From NCBI GenBank assembly GCA_023434535.1, contig JAEYSR010000171.1, positions 1 through 64,000 of the forward strand: a DNA stretch of 64,000 nucleotides. The letters run 5' to 3'. This DNA is from Actinomycetes bacterium. Its GTDB lineage: Bacteria > Actinomycetota > Acidimicrobiia > Acidimicrobiales > Microtrichaceae. Of this stretch, positions 25,834-33,131 are shown piece after piece; the first letter of the stretch is position 1, and every line of letters starts with the position of its first letter. The notes beneath the pieces are model-generated. The model was not told the DNA's origin and did no database searches. It saw only the letters and a list, made by a program, of their open reading frames with translations. The position numbers and the translations under genes are program-made.

Positions 25834-28800
25834 TCACGTCCCCCCGGACCTCGCCACCGCCAGGTGGTCGTCGCCCAAGTAGGAGGCGATCACCCTCGGA
25901 TCGGCCAGCACGTCGCCGGGTCGGCCCTCGGCGATGACCGCCCCGGTCTCCAGCGCCACCAACCGGTCGGCCAGCCCCGCCACCAGGGGCATGTCGTGCT
26001 CGATCACCAACATGGCGCAACCGAGCTCGTCGCAGATCCGTCGCAGGAGGGCGCCGAGCTGCTCCACCTCCTTCTGGGCGACGCCGCCGGCAGGCTCGTC
26101 GAGCAGGAGGACCGACGGCTGGTGGCCCACCACGCAGGCCAGCTCCACGATGCGCCGGGTTCCGGTCGAGAGCTCGGCGGTGAAGCTGTCGCGGTAGGGC
26201 ATCAGCCCGAACAGCTCCAACAGCTGCCGGACCCGACGGCCCACCGCCATCTCGCTGTCGTGGGCCGCCGGCATCCGCAGAGCGGCGTTGATCGGATCCC
26301 GCACTGCCACGGATCGATCCAGCGAGACGGCCACCGTCTCCGCCACCGTCAGCCCGGGGAACAGGCGGCCGCCCTGGAACGTCCGCCCGAGTCCGGCCCG
26401 GGCCCGCTGCGCCGGCGACATGGCCGACACGTCGCGACCGGCGAGCAGGATCCGACCGGCGTCGACGGGCTGGAACCCGCTGACGAGATCCAGGATCGTC
26501 GTCTTGCCCGCCCCGTTCTGGCCGATCAGTCCGACGATCTCGCCGGGCGCGACCGTGAGGTCGACCCGGTCCACGGCGTTGATGCCGCCGAACCGGCGGG
26601 TCAGGTTCACGAGCTGCAGCGCCGGCGTCGCAGCGGCCACCTCGGGCGACGACGGTGCTCCGTCGGGCCCGGGGCCCGCAGAACCGTTCGTCCCCGCCGC
26701 AGGTGTGGCAGCACCGTTCGTCGGAGAGCCGTTGCGGGCGGCGCCGTTGTCGACACCGTTCGGGACAGCGCCGTTCCGAACGGCACCGTCGGGGCCTGCG
26801 CCGTGGGGAGCAGAGCCGTCGGGAGCAGAGCCGTTCGGCGCAGGGCCGCCGGCGGACGCGGACGCCGAGTCGGCGAGGAACACCGCCCGCAGCAGGTCGG
26901 GTCGTTCGAGCAGCTCCTCCGCGGGGCCCGAGAACTGAACCCGGCCCCGCTCCATGAAGTACGCCGTGCTGGCCATCCCCAGCGCCACGTTGACGGACTG
27001 CTCGACGAGCAGGACGGTCGTGCCTCCGGCCGCCACGTCGCGCACCAGCTCCGCCAGCTTGCCCACGACGACCGGTGCCAGGCCGAGGCTGAGCTCGTCG
27101 ATGATCAGGAGCTTGGGTCGGGCCAGCAGCGCCATCCCGAGCGCCAGCATCTGCTGCTGGCCACCCGAGAGGTTCGAGGCGGGCTCCTCCAACCGCTCGC
27201 GCAGGATCGGGAAGACCTCGAGGACCTCCTCCACCCGTGACGCGAGGACGTCCTTGTCCCGGCGGATCAGCCAACCCGCGGACCGCAGGTTCTCCCGGAC
27301 GGTCAGCCCCGGGAAGACCCCGGCGCCGCCCGGCATCGAGGCGACGCCCAGCGCGGCGATCTCGTTGGGCGGGGCGTGGGTGATGTCGCGGCCGTCGAAG
27401 AGGACTGCTCCGAAGTCCGCCTCGGTGATGCCGGTGACGGCACGCAGCAGCGTCGACTTGCCGGCGCCGTTGGTGCCGAGGAGCGCGACGATCTCGCCCT
27501 CGGCGACCTCCATGTTCACGTCGAACAGGACCTGGAGCCCGTCGTAGCCCACGTTGAGGTCCCGGACGACGAGCAGCTTGGACCGGCCTTCCCGCCGGTC
27601 CAGCAGGGCCTGGGACCGGGCCATCGACGACTTCCAGACGTCCTCGATGTCGCGACCGATGACCGAGCCGCCCGAGGAGATCATCAGACCTCCGACCAGC
27701 AGGATCGGCGTCATCACGAGCATTCCCAGCCGGGTGCCCCAGTTGTCGCCGATCCACCCGATGAGCGGGAGCAGAGCGAGCCCCGGGATCGCCCACCACG
27801 ACGCCACCGAGAACCCGACGGCACGGGCCCGGGCCGGGATGGCGAGCGACAACGTCGCGAGGATTCCGGGCAGGAGGATGGCGAGGTCGGCCGTCAGCAG
27901 GATGTTGAACACGACGGCCAGCCAGATGTTCGGAGCGAGGGCGAACCCGGCGGCCAGCACGGCGGCGCTGAAGCTCACCCACCGCAGCAGTCGGAAGATG
28001 AGCGCCGGCGACTTCAGGAACAGGCGGGTCCCGAGCCGCGCTCCCACGGCCAGGCCGATGAGCTGGAACGGCTCGACCATCGCCGCCAGGTAGCCGCGCT
28101 GCAGCTCGTCGAGGCGGTACACGTCGGAGTACAGCAGGCTGGCGAGCGACACGAAGCCGATCAGCGACACGGCCAGGAACGGCACGGCGTACCAGATGCG
28201 TCGCAGGACCTCGATCTTCCAGAGCAGCCGCCACGACTCGGCGAAGCTCGGGATCGGCTCCGCCGTCGCCGCCACCTCGGCGGACGCGCCGGCGGCAAGG
28301 CGCTCCTGCGCTCCCCTGACGGGCTCCTTCATCCGGGTCCCGGCGATCACCAGCAGCACGGTGGGCACGGCGAACACCAGGAACGGCACCCGCCAGTCGA
28401 AGACGTACGCGAGGCCACCGGCCAGCAGCGGGCCGAGGAACTGGCCGAGGACGTTGGCGGCGCGGTGGAAGCTGAACACCGCCGGGCGCCGGTCGACCGC
28501 GAACCAGTCCGACAGCAGCGACGAGTGGGTCGGGTCGACGACGGCCCGACCGATGCCGGCGCCGGCGCGGGCGACGATCAGCATCCAGATGGCGGTCGAC
28601 AGCCCGGTCATCACCGAGAACGCCGCCCAGGCCGCAGCCCCGAGCAGCGTGATGAACACGCGGTTGCCCCTGTCGGCCCAGACCGCGATCGGCATCTGCA
28701 TCAGGAAGGCGCCGAGCAGCGTCAGCGCCACCAGGGTCAGGATCCCGGTGTTCGACATGCCGAACGCATCCCTGATGTTCGGCAGCAGGATTCCGAAGCC

Positions 28801-29010
28801 GGTGCGATCGAGCTCGTCGACGCAGTTGAGGCCGAACAGCACCAGCAGGGCGAACACCGGCCCGGACCCCGCGACCTCGCCGACGGCCTTCAGCGGGTGG
28901 GCGACGTTGGCGGCCCACCGGCGGGGCGACACGATCCCCTTCACCGACTCCCGGAAGTCCTCGCCCGTGATCCGAGGATCCTGATCGACCTCGGCGTCGA
29001 CGACGGTCAC
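25834..29010 (-). CDS. Fusion protein: MFS transporter + LivF-type ABC ATPase + LivG-type ABC ATPase
   Basis: This 1058-residue single open frame has three modules. Residues about 30-460 are a complete major-facilitator transporter with about twelve membrane segments (VFALLVLFGLNCVDELDRTGFGILLPN; AVWADRGNR loop; GAGIGRAVVDPTHSSLLSDWF). Residues about 478-715 form a LivF-like ATPase: Walker A GTNGAGKST near 511, LSGGQQQ signature, Walker B LLIIDE. A low-complexity Asn-Gly/Pro linker (about 716-795) follows. Residues about 796-1050 form a LivG-like ATPase: Walker A GQNGAGKTT near 828, LSTGTRR signature, VLLLDEP. GTG at 29010 overlaps the permease stop as GTGA. The ATPases should drive the adjacent LivH-LivM permease; the MFS module's role is open. 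Confidence 0.9.
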   Translation of the reverse strand: MTVVDAEVDQDPRITGEDFRESVKGIVSPRRWAANVAHPLKAVGEVAGSGPVFALLVLFGLNCVDELDRTGFGILLPNIRDAFGMSNTGILTLVALTLLGAFLMQMPIAVWADRGNRVFITLLGAAAWAAFSVMTGLSTAIWMLIVARAGAGIGRAVVDPTHSSLLSDWFAVDRRPAVFSFHRAANVLGQFLGPLLAGGLAYVFDWRVPFLVFAVPTVLLVIAGTRMKEPVRGAQERLAAGASAEVAATAEPIPSFAESWRLLWKIEVLRRIWYAVPFLAVSLIGFVSLASLLYSDVYRLDELQRGYLAAMVEPFQLIGLAVGARLGTRLFLKSPALIFRLLRWVSFSAAVLAAGFALAPNIWLAVVFNILLTADLAILLPGILATLSLAIPARARAVGFSVASWWAIPGLALLPLIGWIGDNWGTRLGMLVMTPILLVGGLMISSGGSVIGRDIEDVWKSSMARSQALLDRREGRSKLLVVRDLNVGYDGLQVLFDVNMEVAEGEIVALLGTNGAGKSTLLRAVTGITEADFGAVLFDGRDITHAPPNEIAALGVASMPGGAGVFPGLTVRENLRSAGWLIRRDKDVLASRVEEVLEVFPILRERLEEPASNLSGGQQQMLALGMALLARPKLLIIDELSLGLAPVVVGKLAELVRDVAAGGTTVLLVEQSVNVALGMASTAYFMERGRVQFSGPAEELLERPDLLRAVFLADSASASAGGPAPNGSAPDGSAPHGAGPDGAVRNGAVPNGVDNGAARNGSPTNGAATPAAGTNGSAGPGPDGAPSSPEVAAATPALQLVNLTRRFGGINAVDRVDLTVAPGEIVGLIGQNGAGKTTILDLVSGFQPVDAGRILLAGRDVSAMSPAQRARAGLGRTFQGGRLFPGLTVAETVAVSLDRSVAVRDPINAALRMPAAHDSEMAVGRRVRQLLELFGLMPYRDSFTAELSTGTRRIVELACVVGHQPSVLLLDEPAGGVAQKEVEQLGALLRRICDELGCAMLVIEHDMPLVAGLADRLVALETGAVIAEGRPGDVLADPRVIASYLGDDHLAVARSGGT

Positions 29011-31118
29011 GACACCACCTCCGACTCGGGCTCGAGCTGTGCGTCCACCGTCGCCGCGGCACGCCCCAGCGCACCGTCGTCGTCGTCGAGGTGGGTCCGG
29101 TCGATCGCCAGGTTCGAGACGCCGTGACGACGCGCCGCCCACGCCAGGAAGCGGTCACGGATCCTGAACGCGAGCCCTCCCAGGCCGTCGGGCATCGACA
29201 CCAGCACCAGGAGGACTCCCAGTCCCGTCGCCAGGAACGACCACGGCGCCGGCAGGAGCCACATCGCTCCCCTCTGGTACACCGCCCCGATCACCGCGCC
29301 GGCCAACGACCCGAGCCCACCGATGACGGTCGCCACGAACACCTCGATCGACTGGTCGGGCCCGTAGGTGACGTCCCGGAACGCGCCCTGGCTGATCACC
29401 AGCACCACCCCGGCCACGGCGGCGACGGATCCGGACAGGGCGAACGCGCCGAGCTTGGCCCGCGTCGTCGACACGCCGTACGCGGTCACGCCGGCCTCGT
29501 AGTCCCTCAGGGCGATCAGGACCCTGCCCGTCCGGCTGCTGCGCACGCCCCGGAGCGCCAGGACGGCCAGCACCAGCACGGCGAGTGCCAGGTAGTAGAT
29601 GCGCAGCGGCGAGTCGAGCTCGATCCGCCCGAACAGGGCCGGCCTCGGGAAGGACCCCCGTGGGATCCAGTCGGCGATCTTGTTCGAGAAGATCCAGTCC
29701 GACGCCGCGATCGACAGCGCCAGCGTGGTCACGGCGAGGTACATCCCGCGCAGGCGGAGCGCCGGGAGCCCGACGAGCACTGCCACGACGGCACCGACGA
29801 CCGCTGCGACGACCATGGCCAGCACCGGGTCCCAGCCCCTCTCCACCATCGCCCAGGCACCGACCGCGCCGCCCGCGCCGACGAAGGCCATCTGGCCGAG
29901 CGAGACCTGGCCCGCCCACCCGGTCAGGACGACGATCGACGTCCCGATCGTGGCGAACACGAGGATGACCCCGGCCTTCAGCTGGCCGTTGGTCCCGATC
30001 AGGTGCGGCAGGCCGAGAGCAGCCGCGGCGACCACCAGGGCGACGGCCCACCTGGCCGCCCTCACCTCCGGCAGTCGGGCGAGCGACAGGGGCGTCGGAC
30101 GGACGTCGCCGGTGGTGCGCCACGACGACGTCTGGTCCTGGTCCGCCCGGCTGGTCGACCGGCGCTCGAGCAGCAGGCTGATCACGATGAGCGCGGCCAG
30201 GAACGGCGTCACCAGCCAGGATTCGCCGGTGTTCCACCGGATTCCCGATTCGAGCACGCCGAGGGCCACCGCCGTCGTGGTGATGGCCACCAGGTGCGTC
30301 ATCCGTCCGACGACCAGGGCGGCCAGGGCCCGCAGGAGGACCGACAGGCCGAGGCCGATGCCGAACGGCAGGCTCGCCACACCGGCGGTCAGCACGACCG
30401 AGCTGAAGGACAGCACGGCGGCGAGGGTCCACACCTGAGCCTCGAGCCGACGCACCGGGATGCCGAGCAGCGAGGCGCGCTCGGTCCGCTCCGCCGAGGC
30501 CCGGACGGCGACGCCGGTGTCGGTGAACCTGAGGAGCAGCGCGACCCCGGCGAGGAGCAGCGGAGCAGCCACCAGGGCGATCACGTCGTTTGCGTCGAAG
30601 GCGACGCCGCCGAACTCCACGCTGAGCGAGAACGGAGCGGGCAGGGACCGCACCGCCGGGCCCTCCCCCCAGAGGTCGGGGAGCAGCAGCGCCGCGAAGG
30701 CCAGGACCTGCGACAGGCCGATCGTCGCCACGGTCATGATGAGCCGGGGAGACCGGTGGAACCGCCGGATCACGAGGACGTCGGCCAGGAGACCCGTGAG
30801 GATCGCCGCTCCCAGGCCCGCCACGAGTCCGAGCAGCCACGGCAGCCCGGCGAGCGTGATCAGCAGCACCGCCAGCGTGGCGGGGAACGCTCCCAAGTCG
30901 CCCTGGGCGAAGTTGATGACGCGGTTCGCACGCCAGACGAGGGCCAGGCCCATCGCGCCGAGCGCGCCGAGCAGTCCCAGGATGATCCCGGACAGCACGC
31001 CACCCGCGGGCATGGGGAACCAGATTGCCTGGATGACCACCACCGCGATCGCGGGCCCGATCGCCCGCGTCGCCCGGCGCACCTCGGCCGGCACGTGCAC
31101 GGGGCGCGCCCCGCTCAC
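29007..31118 (-). CDS. Fused LivH-LivM permease of a Liv-type ABC importer
   Basis: This 703-residue polytopic protein joins two permeases usually encoded separately. Residues 1-320 are LivH-like (GLLGALGAMGLALVWRANRVINFAQGDLGAF; LGIPVRRLEAQVWTLAAVLS, the ATPase-contact loop). A hydrophilic linker (about 320-350, ERRSTSRADQDQTSS) leads to a LivM-like half (about 355-660: VVLTGWAGQVSLGQMAFVGAGG; LRDYEAGVTAYGVSTTRAKLGAFALSG; SIEVFVATVIGGLGSLAGAVIGA). It forms the channel for the ATPases in the next gene, whose start overlaps its stop by 4 nt. GTG start; the 5' region carries alternative stem-loops. Confidence 0.93.
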   Translation of the reverse strand: MSGARPVHVPAEVRRATRAIGPAIAVVVIQAIWFPMPAGGVLSGIILGLLGALGAMGLALVWRANRVINFAQGDLGAFPATLAVLLITLAGLPWLLGLVAGLGAAILTGLLADVLVIRRFHRSPRLIMTVATIGLSQVLAFAALLLPDLWGEGPAVRSLPAPFSLSVEFGGVAFDANDVIALVAAPLLLAGVALLLRFTDTGVAVRASAERTERASLLGIPVRRLEAQVWTLAAVLSFSSVVLTAGVASLPFGIGLGLSVLLRALAALVVGRMTHLVAITTTAVALGVLESGIRWNTGESWLVTPFLAALIVISLLLERRSTSRADQDQTSSWRTTGDVRPTPLSLARLPEVRAARWAVALVVAAAALGLPHLIGTNGQLKAGVILVFATIGTSIVVLTGWAGQVSLGQMAFVGAGGAVGAWAMVERGWDPVLAMVVAAVVGAVVAVLVGLPALRLRGMYLAVTTLALSIAASDWIFSNKIADWIPRGSFPRPALFGRIELDSPLRIYYLALAVLVLAVLALRGVRSSRTGRVLIALRDYEAGVTAYGVSTTRAKLGAFALSGSVAAVAGVVLVISQGAFRDVTYGPDQSIEVFVATVIGGLGSLAGAVIGAVYQRGAMWLLPAPWSFLATGLGVLLVLVSMPDGLGGLAFRIRDRFLAWAARRHGVSNLAIDRTHLDDDDGALGRAAATVDAQLEPESEVVS

Positions 31119-31157
31119 CCTCGTCGCCCCGTCTGCAGCGTCGACTGACGTCCGCTC

Positions 31158-31181
31158 ATCTCATGAGCCCCCGGATGAGAT
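31158..31181 (-). promoter_or_regulatory. Inverted repeat with competing stem-loops upstream of the permease fusion
   Basis: ATCTCAT and ATGAGAT are perfect 7-bp arms 10 nt apart, about 40 nt before the GTG at 31118. On the minus strand an overlapping stem GCTCAT-GAG-ATGAGC uses part of the same bases, so the two hairpins exclude each other. It could be an operator or an attenuator-like switch. A TACTGT (-10-like) at 31252-31257 would place it inside the leader. Confidence 0.35.
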
Positions 31182-31251
31182 CCCCCGGGAAGCGGCCGTG
31201 CGGCCATCCCCCACCCGCCGCACAGCACCCGCCGCCGACGTGGCAGGCGTC

Positions 31252-31257
31252 ACAGTA
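31252..31257 (-). promoter_or_regulatory. Candidate -10 box (TACTGT) for the Liv-type cassette
   Basis: This minus-strand TACTGT lies about 130 nt before the permease start. It is the best TANNNT in the 251-bp gap; no clear -35. Confidence 0.25.
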
Positions 31258-31336
31258 GACCGAGGGGCGCCGGGCGCGGCGCCCATCCGGGGAGGCTCGT
31301 GGCGTCCCGCGATCCCGTGGCTGTCGCGGGCCGGGC

Positions 31337-31385
31337 CGGCTCAGGCGGGTTCGAGCCCGCCGGAACGGCTCAGGCGGGTTCGAGC
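31337..31385. repeat. 20-bp direct repeat covering the 3' end of the acyl-AMP ligase gene
   Basis: CGGCTCAGGCGGGTTCGAGC occurs at 31337-31356 and 31366-31385, 29 bp apart. The second copy contains the ligase stop codon and last codons. The first copy forms a hairpin with arms GGCGGG and CCCGCC, a possible terminator. It looks like a local duplication of the gene end. Confidence 0.6.
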
Positions 31386-33043
31386 ACGTCCAGCTCGTCG
31401 GCCAGGTACTGGATCCGGCACGCGGATCGCTGCAGCTTGCCCGACGACGTCTTGGGCACCGACCCGGGCTGGACCAGGATGACGGCCTTGGGCGGGATGC
31501 CCACCGACTCCGTGACCCGCCGGGTGACCTCGCGCTTGAGCTCCTCGTGACCGGCGGCCTTCGACTCGGCCACGACGATCACGTCCTGGGCGCCCTGACG
31601 CCCTTCGATGCCGAACGCGATCACGTTGCCCGTGCGGATGCCCTCGACCTCGCCGACCACCTTCTCGATGTCCTGCGGGTAGATGTTGCGTCCGCCGACG
31701 ATGATCACGTCCTTGATGCGGCCGCACACCACGAGCTCGCCGCCGACGGTGTACGCCAGGTCGCCGGTGTTGAGCCACCCGTCCTCGGTGATCAGCTCGG
31801 CCGTGGCCTCGGGCTGGTTGTAGTAGCCGACCGTCAGGGAGTTGCCGGCGATGCGCAGCTCTCCGACCTGGCGCTCGCCGCACGGCTCACCGGTGGCCAC
31901 GTCGATGATCGAGATCTCGAGTCCCGGAACCGGGCGGCCCAGCTGGGCGAGCTCGACGGCCCCCTCGGTCCCGGGGTCGACCGGCACCGCCCGCTGCTCG
32001 GACTCGAGAGCCTCCCGGCTCACGACGTCGGTGATCAGGCCCTTGCCGGGCGTGGGGAAGCAGCCGGCGATGCACACCTCGGCCATCCCGAACGCAGGGA
32101 ACGCGGTGCCGGGATCGAGGCCGAACCGCTCCCCCGCCTCGAGGAAACGGCGGAACGTCGGCGCGTCGATCGGCTCGGCGCCGTTCAGGAACATCCGCAC
32201 CTGGGACAGCTGCAGCTCCTCGTCGGTGCGCTTGAGAGCTCGGGCGGCCAGGGCGAAGGAGAAGTTGGGACCGGCCGATGCGGTGCCGTTGAACTCGGTC
32301 AGCCACCTCATCCAGCGGATCGGCTTGGCGAGGAAGTCCTGCGGCGCGCCCTGCACCAGGTTGGTGTCCCGGGTCATCGGGATCGTCAGGAGTCCGACGA
32401 GACCCATGTCGTGGTACAGCGGCAGCCAGCTGACGATCACCTCCTCGTGGGACAGCTCGGCCGCGATCCACGCCCCGTCGAGGTTGTTGCAGATGTTGCG
32501 GTGCGGGAGCATCACCCCCTTGGGCTCGGAGGTCGAACCCGAGGTGAACTGGAGGACCGCGAGCGCATCGGGGTCGTCCGCCGGGCGCACGTAGTCGTCG
32601 GAGGTGGGCCCGGCGGCGTCGAACAGCTCGTCGAGACCGATGAACGGCGGGTCACCCGGCACGGGCTCCACGAACGCCGCGAGCTGGCTGTCGATGACCA
32701 CGACCTTGGAGTCGGAGCGGCGGATCCGGTTGCGGGTCTGCTCGATGAACTGGTCGAGCGCGCCCATCCGCATGGGCAGCGGCATGGTGACCAGGGCCCC
32801 GCCGGTCAGCCAGATCGCCTGGATGGCGGTCACCAGGCGGCGGGTGGTCGGACCGAGCAGCGCCACGTGGTCGCCCGGCCCCACTCCCCTGGCCTGGAGC
32901 GCCGCCGCGACGGCACGGGCCTCCTGGTGCAGCTGACCCCAGTCGAGGGTCTCGTGGTCGTCTCCGGCGACGAAGGTGACCTTGCCGGCGCCGTTCTCGG
33001 CGACGGACTCGATGCGGGAGATCAGGGACAGCTCGGATGGCAC
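31370..33043 (-). CDS. Fatty-acyl-AMP ligase / long-chain acyl-CoA synthetase-like (FadD32/FAAL type)
   Basis: This 557-residue ANL-superfamily adenylating enzyme activates a carboxylic acid, probably a fatty acid, as the acyl-AMP. The P-loop motif is LQFTSGSTSEPKGVMLPH, followed by the FAAL-like LPLYHDMGLVGLLTIP. NGAEPIDAPTFRRF, PAFGMAEVCIAG, DGWLNTGDLAY and GRIKDVIIVGGRNIYPQDIE complete the set, and the C-terminus has the catalytic Lys region SVPKTSSGKLQRSA. FAALs pass acyl groups to carrier proteins; none is adjacent. It lies upstream of, and in the same direction as, the Liv-type cassette, 251 bp away, so co-regulation is only possible. Confidence 0.88.
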   Translation of the reverse strand: MPSELSLISRIESVAENGAGKVTFVAGDDHETLDWGQLHQEARAVAAALQARGVGPGDHVALLGPTTRRLVTAIQAIWLTGGALVTMPLPMRMGALDQFIEQTRNRIRRSDSKVVVIDSQLAAFVEPVPGDPPFIGLDELFDAAGPTSDDYVRPADDPDALAVLQFTSGSTSEPKGVMLPHRNICNNLDGAWIAAELSHEEVIVSWLPLYHDMGLVGLLTIPMTRDTNLVQGAPQDFLAKPIRWMRWLTEFNGTASAGPNFSFALAARALKRTDEELQLSQVRMFLNGAEPIDAPTFRRFLEAGERFGLDPGTAFPAFGMAEVCIAGCFPTPGKGLITDVVSREALESEQRAVPVDPGTEGAVELAQLGRPVPGLEISIIDVATGEPCGERQVGELRIAGNSLTVGYYNQPEATAELITEDGWLNTGDLAYTVGGELVVCGRIKDVIIVGGRNIYPQDIEKVVGEVEGIRTGNVIAFGIEGRQGAQDVIVVAESKAAGHEELKREVTRRVTESVGIPPKAVILVQPGSVPKTSSGKLQRSACRIQYLADELDVLEPA

Positions 33044-33131
33044 GTGGGTTCTGACTCCGGAGGTGACGAGAAGGTTACGTTCCCGTCATCTTCCCCCAGC
33101 GGGCCGTTCCCAGCCCCATCTCGAGCGGGGT

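Noticed and set aside
31343..31360. tRNA T-arm look-alike (GGCGGG-TTCGAG-CCCGCC)
   Set aside because: No acceptor, D or anticodon arm can be folded upstream or downstream; the motif is part of a duplicated gene end.
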